This document shows, one piece after another, positions 1 through 8,333 of a DNA stretch of 34,789 nt. Within the stretch, counting starts at the first letter, position 1. The number at the start of each line of letters is the position of its first letter. This stretch comes from Nocardioides sp. YR527 (lineage in GTDB: Bacteria; Actinomycetota; Actinomycetes; Propionibacteriales; Nocardioidaceae): the NCBI RefSeq assembly GCF_900101045.1, contig NZ_FNFN01000018.1, forward strand, positions 1-34,789, written 5' to 3'. Position numbers and translations under genes: made by a program. Under the pieces are notes generated by a model that worked only from the letters and a program-made list of their open reading frames with translations, did no database searches and had not been told where the DNA came from.

Positions 1-352
1 GTCTCGGAGGCCCGGCAGTACGGGCTATTACTTACCCTCGCAGCTCAGCGTGCACGCCCCTGGATCCCCTGGAATACCCCACACCCGATATCTCTTGGAT
101 GGATAGGGCACGCCTCTTTCGAGGTGGTCGGCCTTCACGTTTACGCCTGCGCCGAGCCTACCACACAAAGCAAAACCAATGAACCCAGTCAGGGACAGGT
201 ATCCCCAACAAAACCCGGACCGCTGCTGGAAGCCCGCAAGACAGGTAAATGGCACCCAACCCAGACACCCTGTCTTGAAATCTCCCAACCCAAACCACGT
301 ATTGGCCCCACCCACGCTGGAACCCAGACACAAGTCACCAGCCCCCAGAGAC
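1..352. other. No gene recognised at left edge
   Basis: No convincing gene is visible here. Short open frames exist on both strands, but their translations lack the codon bias of the neighbouring genes and show no family motif. The plus strand is rich in C and A (runs such as CCCAACCC) and looks less GC-rich than the rest. I looked for tRNA arms, repeats and terminator hairpins and saw nothing clear. It may be an ordinary spacer downstream of the leftward ATPase gene, or the edge of an element lying outside the window. Confidence 0.4.
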
Positions 353-1093
353 CTAGTCCTCCAGGACGTACCGCAGATACCGCGACGGGTCCGAGAGAAA
401 CCGCCGAGTCAGGTTGACCGGCTCGGCGTCGTCGTACGCAACCTCCTCGGCACTCCCGTCCTCGGAGAACTGCAGGATCGTCGCACCGGGCACCGAAAGC
501 AGGACCGGGGAATGGGTGGCGATGATGAACTGAGACCTCGCGTCCGCGAGCTCGATGATGCGCGCGACGAGCGCCAGGCAGCCCTTGACCGAGAGCGCGG
601 CCTCGGGTTCGTCGAGGATGTAGAGCCCACCAGGCCCGAACCGGTGCATCACCAGGTCGAGGAACGACTCGCCGTGGGAGCGCTCGTGGAGCGAGACCCC
701 GCCGTAGGAGTCCGAGGTGTCCAGGTCGAGGCGCTCGATCTCGGTGGCGACGTTGTAGAACGACTCCGCACGCAGGAAGTAGCCGTCGCGGGGCCGCTTG
801 AGGCCGCGCTCGATCACGATGTAGTCCGCGAGCGACGACTCGGTCGCGCGGGTGGCGAACCGGAACGAGACGGAGCCGCCCTCGGCGTTGAATCCCGAGG
901 CGACCGCGATCGCCTCGATGATCGTGGACTTTCCGGTGCCGTTGTCGCCGACGAGGAACGTCACCCGCTCGTCGAGCTCGATGCCGTTCCCGCCGGCCAG
1001 CTCGCGGACCGCCGGCAGGGTGAACGGGTACCGACCGGTGTCGTGACGGGGGTCGAGGGTGATCCGGGCGACGTAGCGCTCGTCGAACCGCAT
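353..1093 (-). CDS. AAA/ABC-like predicted ATPase
   Basis: A soluble 246-residue P-loop ATPase of the small 'predicted ATPase' type, related to the heads of SMC/RecF-like proteins. Visible motifs are a Walker A (VGDNGTGKST, about residues 46-55), a Walker B with the following Glu (LYILDEPEAAL) and a His switch motif (FIIATHSPVLL). There is no membrane segment, so this is not a transporter subunit by itself. The ATG at 1093 lies 2 nt after the stop of the upstream marR gene, so the two are almost certainly co-transcribed and coupled. Usual length for the family is about 240-260 aa. The cellular role is unknown; some relatives sit in defence or DNA-repair contexts, but nothing here shows that. 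The family call is firm, the function open. Confidence 0.85.
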   Translation of the reverse strand: MRFDERYVARITLDPRHDTGRYPFTLPAVRELAGGNGIELDERVTFLVGDNGTGKSTIIEAIAVASGFNAEGGSVSFRFATRATESSLADYIVIERGLKRPRDGYFLRAESFYNVATEIERLDLDTSDSYGGVSLHERSHGESFLDLVMHRFGPGGLYILDEPEAALSVKGCLALVARIIELADARSQFIIATHSPVLLSVPGATILQFSEDGSAEEVAYDDAEPVNLTRRFLSDPSRYLRYVLED

Positions 1094-1095
1094 CC

Positions 1096-1587
1096 TCAGC
1101 CTGCCGCCGGATCGATCGGCGGGCGGCGGGTGCCGGTCGGGTCGAGGCGCTCGAGCACGCTCCCGGCGATCTCGGAGAGCTGGTCGACCTGATCGGGAGT
1201 CAGGGCGTCGAAGACGTACTCGCGCACCGCGTCCACGTGACCGGGGGCGGAGGCGACCATCTTCTCGTGGCCGGCCTCGGTGAGACGTACGTTGGTCGCG
1301 CGGCGGTCGCCCGGGCAGTTGTGGCGCTCGATGAGGCCGCGGTCGGCCAGGCGCTTGACGACGTTGGAGAGCCGCGGCAGCGTGGCGTTGGTGTAGCCGG
1401 CCAGCTCGGTCATCCGCAGGGTCCGGTCGGGCACCTCGGAGAGCATGGCCAGCACGCCGTAGTCGAAATGGGTCAGGCCCGCATCGCGGCGCAACTGGGA
1501 GTCGAGAGCTCCCGGGAGCAGCTCGAGCACGGCGATGAGGCGAACCCATGCCGCCCGCTCCGCCGGCGACAGCCAGTTGCCCTCCAC
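1096..1587 (-). CDS. MarR-family transcriptional regulator
   Basis: A 163-residue winged-helix regulator. The central part (LTHFDYGVLAMLSEVP, then MTELAGYTNATLPRLSNVVK and RLADRGLIER) is the classic MarR recognition helix and wing region, with a dimerising helix at the C-terminus. The frame is open further upstream to an ATG at 1656, but that would run through the divergent promoter region. The GTG at 1587 gives the usual MarR length, although no strong ribosome site precedes it, so the start is moderately certain. The gene is divergent from the DODA-type dioxygenase and directly upstream of the ATPase. It probably binds the dyads between 1611 and 1656 and controls itself and the dioxygenase. 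The ligand is unknown, plausibly a phenolic compound. Confidence 0.85.
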   Translation of the reverse strand: MEGNWLSPAERAAWVRLIAVLELLPGALDSQLRRDAGLTHFDYGVLAMLSEVPDRTLRMTELAGYTNATLPRLSNVVKRLADRGLIERHNCPGDRRATNVRLTEAGHEKMVASAPGHVDAVREYVFDALTPDQVDQLSEIAGSVLERLDPTGTRRPPIDPAAG

Positions 1588-1610
1588 GCCAGGGAGTGTG
1601 CCGCAGAAAG

Positions 1611-1656
1611 TTGTCCGGAACAAACAACGGTCGCGTAGAGTTAGTTCAAGCAACAA
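1611..1656. promoter_or_regulatory. Putative MarR operators in divergent promoter
   Basis: Two dyads lie between the MarR and dioxygenase genes. TAGTT-N5-AACAA at 1642-1656 is a 5+5 inverted repeat with one mismatch. TTGTC-N3-AACAA at 1611-1623 is a related pair of half-sites. A possible -10 (TAGAGT, 1636-1641) lies between them for the rightward gene. This arrangement is typical of MarR autoregulation, but binding is inferred only from position and symmetry. Confidence 0.5.
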
Positions 1657-1685
1657 CCATTGCGCCCGACCCGCAGGAGCCCGCC

Positions 1686-2597
1686 ATGACCACCGCCCCC
1701 GAGAGCACGACCGCCGCCGCGGACGCCCGCCTCCCGCAGACGCACCCGTTCGCCCAGCACCTGCGGACGGTCCAGGCGCGCGAGGCGGCCGACCCGCACC
1801 GCGTCTGGACGCCGGCAGACGGGCCGCTGCCGAGCCTCTACCTGTCCCACGGCGGTGGACCGCTGCCGCTGCAGAGCCCGGAGTGGCTGGACCCGCTGCA
1901 CACCTGGGCCCGGTCGCTGCCCCGGCCGAAAGCCATCCTGGTCGTCTCCGCCCACTGGGAGTCGGCGCCGCTCTCGATCAGCGCGACCCGCCCCGACGAG
2001 CTGGTCTACGACTTCGGCGGCTTCGACCCGATCTACCACTCGGTGCGCTACGACACCCCGGACGCGAGCGAGCTCGCCCGCACGACCGCGGCCCTGATGC
2101 CCGACGCCGAGACCGCCCACCAGCACACCCGCCGCGGCCTCGACCACGGCGCGTGGGTGCCGCTGAAGATCATGTACCCGGCCGCCGACATCCCGGTCGT
2201 GCAGCTCTCGCTGCCCACCGATGACCCCGACAAGCTGCTCGCCCTCGGCGAGCGCCTGCGGCCGCTGCGCGAGCACGGCGTGCTCGTGGTCGGCTCGGGC
2301 CACATGACCCACGGGCTGCCCTTCATCACCCGCGAGATGATGACCGAGAACAAGCCGGCCGGCTGGTCCTCCGACTTCGACGCCTGGGCGGCCGACGCCC
2401 TGGACCGCGGCGACGTCGCCGAGCTGGCCAGGTTCCGCACCGCCGCCCCGGGCATGCCGTACGCACACCCGACCGTCGAGCACTTCACCCCGCTCTTCGT
2501 CACCCTGGGCGCGGCCACGGACCCGGCGGCGCCGGTCACCACCACCCTGGACGGCTACGGCCTGGGCCTCTCCCGCCGCTCCTTCCAAGCGGCCTGA
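1686..2597 (+). CDS. DODA-type extradiol ring-cleavage dioxygenase
   Basis: A 303-residue member of the class III extradiol dioxygenase (LigB) superfamily, 4,5-DOPA dioxygenase/YgiD branch. These cytoplasmic metal enzymes cleave catechol-type rings with O2. Conserved histidines are visible in order: SHGGGP (H55), VSAHWE (H90), LDHGAWVPL (H154), GSGHMTHG (H206, H209) and VEHFTPLF near residue 267. The metal site therefore looks complete. The ATG at 1686 is preceded by AGGAG at 1675-1679. About 45 residues precede the core domain, somewhat longer than YgiD. The gene is divergent from a MarR regulator, a common pairing for this family. The natural substrate is not known. The stop is only 2 nt from the stop of the convergent isomerase gene. 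Confidence 0.9.
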   Translation: MTTAPESTTAAADARLPQTHPFAQHLRTVQAREAADPHRVWTPADGPLPSLYLSHGGGPLPLQSPEWLDPLHTWARSLPRPKAILVVSAHWESAPLSISATRPDELVYDFGGFDPIYHSVRYDTPDASELARTTAALMPDAETAHQHTRRGLDHGAWVPLKIMYPAADIPVVQLSLPTDDPDKLLALGERLRPLREHGVLVVGSGHMTHGLPFITREMMTENKPAGWSSDFDAWAADALDRGDVAELARFRTAAPGMPYAHPTVEHFTPLFVTLGAATDPAAPVTTTLDGYGLGLSRRSFQAA

Positions 2598-2599
2598 GG

Positions 2600-3784
2600 C
2601 TACGGGCGCAGCTGCACCGACAGCACCGGGGCCAGCGGCATCCGCGCGAGCAGCAGCGCCTGGTAGGCGTGGTAGACGTCGGGCTTGCCGTGCCAGATCA
2701 CGTGCGAGACCTGGTTGTGCTCGTCCAGCTCGTGATGCCAGCTGCCGAGCTCGTGGTCGAGCAGGTGCCCTGAGGCGTACGTCTCGAAGCGCTCGCGCCA
2801 CTCCTCGTAGGCCGCCTCCCCGGTGCGGGTGTGCAGGGCGCCCGCGGCGGCGATCGCCTCGGCGGCCACCCAGTGCAGCCGCAGCCGGGTGACGGGGGCG
2901 CCGTCCCAGGAGGTCGTGTAGACGAAGCCCGGCTCGCCGTCGGGAGACCAGCCGACCTCGACGGCACGCGCGAAGAGCGCCCGCGCGTCCTCGACCAGCC
3001 ACGACGGAGGCTCCGGCAGAGAGGCGTCGAGGTGCAACAGCAGCCGCGACCATTCCAGCAGGTGCCCCGGCGTGCAGCCGTAGGGGCGGAACGGGTCGCC
3101 GGGACGGTCGGCGTTGTAGTCCGGCAGCGGCGACCAGGCGAGGTCGAAGTGCTCGGGCAGGTCATAGCCGTGGGAGCGGGCGACACCGTGGATCAGGTGC
3201 TCGGCGATCGCGAGCGCCCGCTGGTGCCACGCGCGGTCGCCGGTGACGTCACCGGCGGCCAGGAACGCCTCGACGGTGTGCATGCTGGAGTTGGCCCCGC
3301 GATAGGCCTCCCCCGACGCCAGGTCGCGCTCGAGGCTGTCGACCACCCGGCCGTCCTCGTCGAGGAAGTGCTGCTGCATCACGCCCAGCGCCTCGTCGAG
3401 CAGCGCGTCGGCACCGGGCACACCGGCCGCGACGCCGCTGCTCGCGGCCAGGATCACGAAGGCGTGGGCATAGGCCTCCTTGAGGGTGCCGACCGGCTCG
3501 CCCTGACCCGAGACCGAGGCGTACCAGCCGCCGAGCTCGTCGTCACGCAGTGCACCCGACAGCGCCCGGATGCCATGAGCGGCGAGGTCCAAGGCGTCGG
3601 AGAGATCTCCGCGCAGGTGCGCGAGCGCGAAGACATGGGTCATCCGGGCTGTGATCCAGGTGTGCACCGGCTCGGCAGGGTCCGGGCGACCGGACTCGTC
3701 CAGCCACCAGAAGCCGGCGGGCGAGGCCGCCGACGGCCGGGCGAACCCGGCCAGCCGGCGGCACTCGGCGTCTGCGTCGATCAC
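2600..3784 (-). CDS. AGE-family aldose-ketose isomerase (YihS/mannose isomerase-like)
   Basis: A 394-residue (alpha/alpha)6-barrel protein of the N-acylglucosamine 2-epimerase superfamily, cytoplasmic. Three histidines sit with the spacing of the catalytic set of YihS-type isomerases: NSSMHTVEAF (H169), TPGHLLEW (H241) and KPDVYHAYQ (H372). YihS enzymes interconvert mannose and fructose, or act on sulfoquinovose. The start is a GTG at 3784, 7 nt after the second permease's stop, with AAGGGA upstream, so this is the last gene of the sugar ABC operon. With GH92 nearby, mannose-to-fructose conversion is the most natural inference, but cellobiose 2-epimerase or sulfoquinovose isomerase activity cannot be ruled out from sequence alone. 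Confidence 0.85.
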   Translation of the reverse strand: MIDADAECRRLAGFARPSAASPAGFWWLDESGRPDPAEPVHTWITARMTHVFALAHLRGDLSDALDLAAHGIRALSGALRDDELGGWYASVSGQGEPVGTLKEAYAHAFVILAASSGVAAGVPGADALLDEALGVMQQHFLDEDGRVVDSLERDLASGEAYRGANSSMHTVEAFLAAGDVTGDRAWHQRALAIAEHLIHGVARSHGYDLPEHFDLAWSPLPDYNADRPGDPFRPYGCTPGHLLEWSRLLLHLDASLPEPPSWLVEDARALFARAVEVGWSPDGEPGFVYTTSWDGAPVTRLRLHWVAAEAIAAAGALHTRTGEAAYEEWRERFETYASGHLLDHELGSWHHELDEHNQVSHVIWHGKPDVYHAYQALLLARMPLAPVLSVQLRP

Positions 3785-3791
3785 CGGTCGA

Positions 3792-4661
3792 TCATCCCTT
3801 GACCGATCCTGCCATCAGCCCGCCCACGAAGTAGCGGCCGAGCAGGATGTAGATGATCAGGGTCGGGACGGACGCGATCAGCGCGCCCGCCATGCTGGCG
3901 GAGTAGTCCTGCAGCTGACCGCTCGCCAGGAAGTTGAGCGCGATCGTCACCGGCCCGTTCTGCGAGGTGGAGAAGAAGAGCGCGAACAGGTAGTCGTTCC
4001 AGGCCGAGGTGAACTGCCACATCAGCACCACCACGAACGCCGGCGCGGAGATCGGCAGGATGACCGAGGCGTACGTCCGAAGCATGCCGGCGCCGTCGAC
4101 CCGAGCGGCCTCGACGAGCTCGACCGGGACCCCCGCGTAGTAGTTGCGGAAGATCAGCGTGGTGATCGGCAGGCCGTAGACCACGTGCAGCACGATCAGG
4201 CTCGGGATGCCCGAGGGCACGCCGAGGTTGCCCATCAGCTGCACCAGCGGCACCATCACGGCCTGGTAGGGGATGAACATCCCGAACAGGATCAGCGTGA
4301 ACACCACGTCGGCGCCCGGGAACCGCCACTTCGAGAGCACGAACCCGTTCATCGAGCCGAGCACCGAGGAGATGATCGAGGCGGGGATGACCATGGCGAA
4401 CGTACGCCCCAGGGCCGGCCCGAGCTGCTCCCAGGCGCGCGCCCAGCCGGCCGTCTCCCAGGACTCGGGGAGCTTCCAGGCGTTGGCGGGAGTCGCGTCG
4501 CCGAGCCCCTTGAAGCTGGTCACGATCAGGACGTACGCCGGGATCAGGACGATCAGCGCGAAGACGATCAGCAGGACGTACTTGATCGTGCGCCAGATCC
4601 CGCGCGAGCGCTGGCCCGGGATCTTGGTCGCGACGGCTGCCGGGATGGCATCGGTAGTCAT
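3792..4661 (-). CDS. Carbohydrate ABC transporter permease (MalG-like)
   Basis: A 289-residue inner-membrane permease of the CUT1 sugar ABC family. It has about six hydrophobic segments, the first near residues 28-48 (YVLLIVFALIVLIPAYVLIV). The EAA loop that docks the ATPase is clear: PVELVEAARVDGAGMLRTY. The C-terminal stretch ending GRYFVGGLMAGSVKG is diagnostic of the MalG half. The start ATG overlaps the stop of the upstream MalF-like gene as ATGA, so translation is coupled. No ATPase gene is present in the operon; in actinobacteria such systems commonly share a remote MsiK-type ATPase. Substrate presumed to be a mono- or oligosaccharide. Confidence 0.92.
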   Translation of the reverse strand: MTTDAIPAAVATKIPGQRSRGIWRTIKYVLLIVFALIVLIPAYVLIVTSFKGLGDATPANAWKLPESWETAGWARAWEQLGPALGRTFAMVIPASIISSVLGSMNGFVLSKWRFPGADVVFTLILFGMFIPYQAVMVPLVQLMGNLGVPSGIPSLIVLHVVYGLPITTLIFRNYYAGVPVELVEAARVDGAGMLRTYASVILPISAPAFVVVLMWQFTSAWNDYLFALFFSTSQNGPVTIALNFLASGQLQDYSASMAGALIASVPTLIIYILLGRYFVGGLMAGSVKG

Positions 4662-5596
4662 CGGCGGCGCTCCTGACGGTAGGTCGAGACGAGGTAGGGA
4701 ACGATCAGGATGGCCACGATCACCAGCAGGACGGTGCCGATGGCGGCCGACTTGGCGTAGTCGCCGCGGGTGAACTCGATCCACATCTGGGTGGCCGGGA
4801 CCTGGGTCGTGTAGTTGGTCTGACCCGCGATCGCCATGATCAGGTCGAAGACCTTCAGCGACATGTGGCCGATGATGATGATCGCCGAGAGGGCGACCGG
4901 GCTCAGCTGCGGGAAGATCACGTGGCGGTAGAGCTGCCACTCCGAGGCGCCGTCCATCCGGGCGGCCTCGCGCAGCTCCTCGGGAATGCCGCGGAAGCCG
5001 GCCAGGAAGAGCGCCATCACGTAACCGCTGAGCTGCCAGATCGCGGGGACCGCGATCGCGAGGATGCCCCACCGCTCGTCGGTCCACCACGGGTTCTGCA
5101 GGAAGTCGAGGTGGAGGGTGTCGAAGAGCCGGTTCAGACCGGAGGCACGCTCACCCTCGGCGTTGTTGAGCAGCCAGCGCCACACCACACCTGAGGCGAC
5201 GAACGAGACCGCCATCGGGAACAGGTAGATGGCCCGGAACAGCGACTCGCCGCGAGCCTTGCGCTCGAGCAGCCACGCCCACAGGAACCCCAGGCACAGG
5301 GTGCCGACGAGGAACGTCGCGGTGTAGAGCAGCAGGTTGCGCAGCGAGTAGATGAAGTCGTCGTCGGTGAACAGGTCGCGATAGTTGTCCAGACCGGCGA
5401 AACCCTGGGACGGCCCGATGGTGTGGCGGTCCTGGAGGGACGTGTTGATGTTGGACCCGATCAGGCCGTAGACGAAGACACCGATGACGATGACGGTCGG
5501 CAGGATCAGGAGTACGGGTGCGACCCACCCGTGGCCGCCGATGCGGCCCTTGGGCCGTCGTGGCCGCTTGACGGCGCTGGGCACCGTGGAGGACAT
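4658..5596 (-). CDS. Carbohydrate ABC transporter permease (MalF-like)
   Basis: A 312-residue membrane permease, the MalF-type partner of the following MalG-like gene. A basic N-terminal tail (VKRPRRPKGR) is followed by hydrophobic segments beginning VAPVLLILPTVIVIGVFVYG. The EAA motif is PEELREAARMDGASEWQLY. The ATG at 5596 is preceded by AAAGGA, a good ribosome site. A 99-nt gap separates it from the binding-protein gene and carries a hairpin (5622-5661) that could lower permease expression relative to the binding protein, as is usual in such operons. Confidence 0.92.
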   Translation of the reverse strand: MSSTVPSAVKRPRRPKGRIGGHGWVAPVLLILPTVIVIGVFVYGLIGSNINTSLQDRHTIGPSQGFAGLDNYRDLFTDDDFIYSLRNLLLYTATFLVGTLCLGFLWAWLLERKARGESLFRAIYLFPMAVSFVASGVVWRWLLNNAEGERASGLNRLFDTLHLDFLQNPWWTDERWGILAIAVPAIWQLSGYVMALFLAGFRGIPEELREAARMDGASEWQLYRHVIFPQLSPVALSAIIIIGHMSLKVFDLIMAIAGQTNYTTQVPATQMWIEFTRGDYAKSAAIGTVLLVIVAILIVPYLVSTYRQERRR

Positions 5597-5621
5597 GTGT
5601 CCGTCCTTTCACAAGGGGCGG

Positions 5622-5661
5622 CCGAGGGGCCACGGCAGCTGGTGCGGCCGCAGCCCCTCGG
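5622..5661 (-). terminator. Intra-operon hairpin between binding protein and permeases
   Basis: CCGAGGGGC at 5622-5630 pairs perfectly with GCCCCTCGG at 5653-5661, a 9-bp GC-rich stem with a 22-nt loop. No T-run follows in the direction of transcription. It probably acts as a partial terminator or as a 3' stabiliser for the binding-protein message. The role is inferred from position. Confidence 0.5.
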
Positions 5662-5695
5662 ACCAGATGATCTCGTCAGGCTCGGGAGAGCCCCG

Positions 5696-6967
5696 TCACT
5701 CGGGCTTGTTGTCCTCGGCGGCCTCGACGAGGCCCTCCTGGAGCTCGGCGGCGTCCTTGTTGCTACCGAACTTCGCGACAGCGGCGGTGATGTCGGTCAG
5801 CCAGTTGACCGAGGTCGCGGCGCCGTGGGCGAGCGAGGACACGATCTCGTCCTCGCCCCACGACTTGATCGCGGTCTGCTGGTACTCACCGAAGTCGGCG
5901 GTGTCGGCCGTGGTGCTGGCCGGGATCGAGCCCTTCGCCTTGTTGAAGGCCACCTGGCCCTCGTCGCTGGCGATGGTGTCGAGCCAGGCCTCGGTGCCCT
6001 TGGAGTTCGGGCCGTCCACCGGCATGGTGAACGAGTCGGCCAGGAAGTCGAAGACGCCGTCGGTGCCCGGGACCGGGACCGCGGTGTAGTCGGTGCCGAG
6101 CGTCTTCTTCTGCTCCTGGAAGGCCGCCTCGGCCCAGTCACCCATGACGTTGAACGCGGCGTCGCCGTCGATGACCAGCTGGGTCGCGTCCGGCCAGTCG
6201 AGGCCTTGGCGGTCGGTGTTGGTCAGCTCGAGGAGGGTGTTGTAGTCCGCCAGCGCGGCCTCGACCTCGCTGCCGCCCCAGTCGGTCGTACCGTCCCACA
6301 GACCGTTGTACGCCTCGGCGCCCAGATCGGCGAGGAGCACGGTCTCGAGCAGGTGGACCTGGGTCCAGTCGGTCGCGATCGAGAGCGGGATGATGCCCTT
6401 GGCCTTGATCTTCTTCAGATCGGCGATCCAGGCGTCGAGCGAGTCGTAGGTCTTGTTGGCCTCGATGCCGGCCTTCTCCAGGACGGCCGGGTTGGCCCAC
6501 AGCACGTTGGCGCGGTGGATGTTCGAGGGGACGGAGTAGATGCCGCCGTCCTGGGTCAGACGCTCGAGCAGACCCTCCGGGAACTGCTCGTTCCAGCCCT
6601 TCTCCTCGTAGAGGTCGGTGAGGTCCTCGATCTGGCCGGCGTTGATGTAGTCGGTCAGTTCGGCACCAGCGTGCGCCTGGAAGGTGGCCGGCGGCTCACC
6701 GTTCTGCAGGCGGGACTGGAGCACGTTCTTCGCGTCGCTGCCGGCGCCACCGGCGACGGCACCGTTGACGAACTTCAGGTCGGGGTTCTGCTCGTCGAAC
6801 ACCTTGACCAAGGCGTCGAGCCCGGCCTTCTCACTGCCCTCGGCCCACCAGGTGAAGACCTCCACCTCATCGGTGCTGCCGCTCTCGCTGTCACTGCCGC
6901 AGGCGGAGACCGCCAGCAGGCTCAGGGCGGCCAGGCCGGCGGCCAGGGCCTTACGCGTTGCGTTCAT
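5696..6967 (-). CDS. Sugar-binding lipoprotein of ABC transporter
   Basis: A 423-residue extracellular solute-binding protein (family 1, CUT1). It begins with a lipoprotein signal: MNATRK, a hydrophobic stretch, then the lipobox LAVSAC, with lipidation expected at the Cys near residue 22. A Ser/Glu-rich linker follows and then the mature domain starting VEVFTWWAEGSEKAGL, typical of glucose/oligosaccharide binders. GGAGG at 6976-6980 precedes the ATG at 6967, which decides the start over an upstream in-frame codon at 6997. It is the first gene of the operon, transcribed away from the divergent ROK regulator. Ligand unknown; mannose or a manno-oligosaccharide is suggested by the isomerase and GH92 nearby. 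Confidence 0.92.
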   Translation of the reverse strand: MNATRKALAAGLAALSLLAVSACGSDSESGSTDEVEVFTWWAEGSEKAGLDALVKVFDEQNPDLKFVNGAVAGGAGSDAKNVLQSRLQNGEPPATFQAHAGAELTDYINAGQIEDLTDLYEEKGWNEQFPEGLLERLTQDGGIYSVPSNIHRANVLWANPAVLEKAGIEANKTYDSLDAWIADLKKIKAKGIIPLSIATDWTQVHLLETVLLADLGAEAYNGLWDGTTDWGGSEVEAALADYNTLLELTNTDRQGLDWPDATQLVIDGDAAFNVMGDWAEAAFQEQKKTLGTDYTAVPVPGTDGVFDFLADSFTMPVDGPNSKGTEAWLDTIASDEGQVAFNKAKGSIPASTTADTADFGEYQQTAIKSWGEDEIVSSLAHGAATSVNWLTDITAAVAKFGSNKDAAELQEGLVEAAEDNKPE

Positions 6968-7039
6968 TGTTGAATCCTCCGGTTGCGCGACCGCCACGTC
7001 GGTGTGTGATCTGGGTTACTCGCGGTCGCGTGCCGGGAC

Positions 7040-7069
7040 AACGTACGCCTCTTGGTTCTGTCCAGTCAA
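7040..7069 (-). promoter_or_regulatory. Putative promoter of the sugar ABC operon
   Basis: On the minus strand TTGACT (7069-7064) and TACGTT (7045-7040) are separated by 18 bp, a reasonable sigma-A-type pair about 70 nt ahead of the binding-protein start. It lies in the divergent region shared with the ROK gene. Assignment rests on consensus and position only. Confidence 0.45.
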
Positions 7070-7101
7070 CGCATAACGCCGGACGTTTTCAACCTGAGAT
7101 C

Positions 7102-7120
7102 TGTCGCAAATCGACATAAT
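7102..7120 (+). promoter_or_regulatory. Putative ROK operator and -10 box
   Basis: TGTCG-CAAAT-CGACA (7102-7116) is a perfect 5+5 inverted repeat in the ROK/ABC divergent region. It overlaps a possible -10 element CATAAT (7115-7120) for the ROK gene, so binding there would repress it. No ribosome site is visible before the ROK start. Whether the ABC promoter about 35 bp away is controlled from the same site is unclear. Confidence 0.5.
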
Positions 7121-7136
7121 CACCTACAGTCACGCC

Positions 7137-8309
7137 ATGACCACTCCGGAATCGCGGCTGCGCGTCGCCAATCGTTCCCAGGTTCTGGACCTGCTGGGAC
7201 GGTCGGCGCCGGTCAGCCGCGCCGAGCTCGCCCAGCGCACGGGACTCTCCCGCAGCACCGTGTCGAGCATCGTCCAGGAGCTGCTCGCCTCCGAGCAGAT
7301 CGTCGAGACCACCGGTGCCGCCCTCGCCCGGGGCGGCGGGCGGCCGCCGTCACTCCTCACCATCAGCGGCTCCCCCGGCACGCTCATCGGCGTCGACATC
7401 GGCCATCGCCACGTCCGGGTCGCGGTCGCCGATCTCACCGCGAAGCCGCTCATCGACCACGAGATCCGGCTCGATGTCGACAACTCCGCGGTCGAGACCA
7501 TCGACCGTGCCGCGGCACTCGTGCGCGAGTGCCTGGCCGAGGTGGGCATCGACCCGAAGAAGGACCGTGTCCTCGGTGTCGGCATGGGGATTCCCGGCCC
7601 CGTCGACCCGCACAGCGGCATCGTCGTCTCCCCCATCCTCGGGAACTGGATGGACCTCGCCCCGGGCGAGGAGCTCGCCCGCCGCATCGGCATGCCCGTC
7701 CAGATCGAGAACGACGCCAACCTCGGCGCGCTCGCCGAGGTCGAGTACGGCGCCGCGCGCGACGTCGACGACGTCATCTACGTCAAGGCGTCCAGCGGCA
7801 TCGGCGCCGGGCTGGTCCTGGCCGGCAAGCTCTACCGCGGGATCACCGGGATCGCCGGCGAGATCGGCCACGTACGTTTCGAGGACAACGGCCCGATCTG
7901 CCGGTGCGGCAACCGCGGCTGCCTGGAGAAGGCCTTCGGCGGTTCCCGGCTGGTCGAGCTGTTGCAGCCCGCCTACGACGAGACGCTCACCGTCGAGCGC
8001 CTGCTCGAGCTCGCCCAGGAGGGCGACATCCGGGTCAACCGGATCCTCGACGACGCCGGCCGCGCGGTCGGCCGGGTGCTGGCAGACCTGTGCAACCACC
8101 TCAACCCGGCGCTGATCGTGGTGGGCGACACGATGCGCCAGTCGGAGTCCTTCGTCCTCGGCATCAAGGACTCGATCGACCGCTTCACCCAGCCCGACAC
8201 CGCTGCCGCGCTCGACGTCGTCCCCAGCGAGCTCGGCGACAACGCGGGCGTCATGGGCGCGCTGGTCATCGCCGGATCGGCCAATCCGGCGCCGCCGGGA
8301 ACAATATGA
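7137..8309 (+). CDS. ROK-family transcriptional regulator
   Basis: A 390-residue NagC/XylR-type sugar-responsive repressor. The N-terminal winged helix is visible at about residues 8-65 (QVLDLLGRSAPVSRAELAQR, then TGLSRSTVSSIVQELL). The sugar-kinase fold follows, with the phosphate loop GVDIGHRHVRVAV near residue 82, catalytic-type IENDANLGALAE, the ROK signature GEIGHV and the zinc motif CRCGNRGCLE. Such proteins release DNA on binding a sugar or sugar phosphate. It is divergent from the ABC/isomerase operon and is the obvious local regulator. The kinase-like residues are conserved, but ROK regulators with DNA-binding domains rarely phosphorylate sugars. Confidence 0.92.
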   Translation: MTTPESRLRVANRSQVLDLLGRSAPVSRAELAQRTGLSRSTVSSIVQELLASEQIVETTGAALARGGGRPPSLLTISGSPGTLIGVDIGHRHVRVAVADLTAKPLIDHEIRLDVDNSAVETIDRAAALVRECLAEVGIDPKKDRVLGVGMGIPGPVDPHSGIVVSPILGNWMDLAPGEELARRIGMPVQIENDANLGALAEVEYGAARDVDDVIYVKASSGIGAGLVLAGKLYRGITGIAGEIGHVRFEDNGPICRCGNRGCLEKAFGGSRLVELLQPAYDETLTVERLLELAQEGDIRVNRILDDAGRAVGRVLADLCNHLNPALIVVGDTMRQSESFVLGIKDSIDRFTQPDTAAALDVVPSELGDNAGVMGALVIAGSANPAPPGTI

Positions 8310-8320
8310 GCGCTCGCTTA
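8307..8320. promoter_or_regulatory. Putative operator upstream of old yellow enzyme
   Basis: TGAGCG-CT-CGCTTA is a 6+2+6 dyad with one mismatch, placed 13 nt before the GTG of the next gene and overlapping the ROK stop codon. It resembles TetR-type operators, but no TetR gene is adjacent. No ribosome site precedes the GTG, so the transcript may be leaderless. Weakly supported. Confidence 0.3.
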
Positions 8321-8333
8321 CGTTGAGCGTCTC

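Noticed and set aside
1..120. Possible tRNA or attachment site at the left edge
   Set aside because: No T-arm or cloverleaf could be built and no integrase or direct repeat was found.
28..333. Open frame of 101 codons on the minus strand at the left edge
   Set aside because: Its composition (many Cys, Trp, Phe) is unlike the neighbouring genes, no family motif or ribosome site is visible, and an overlapping frame on the other strand is equally open.
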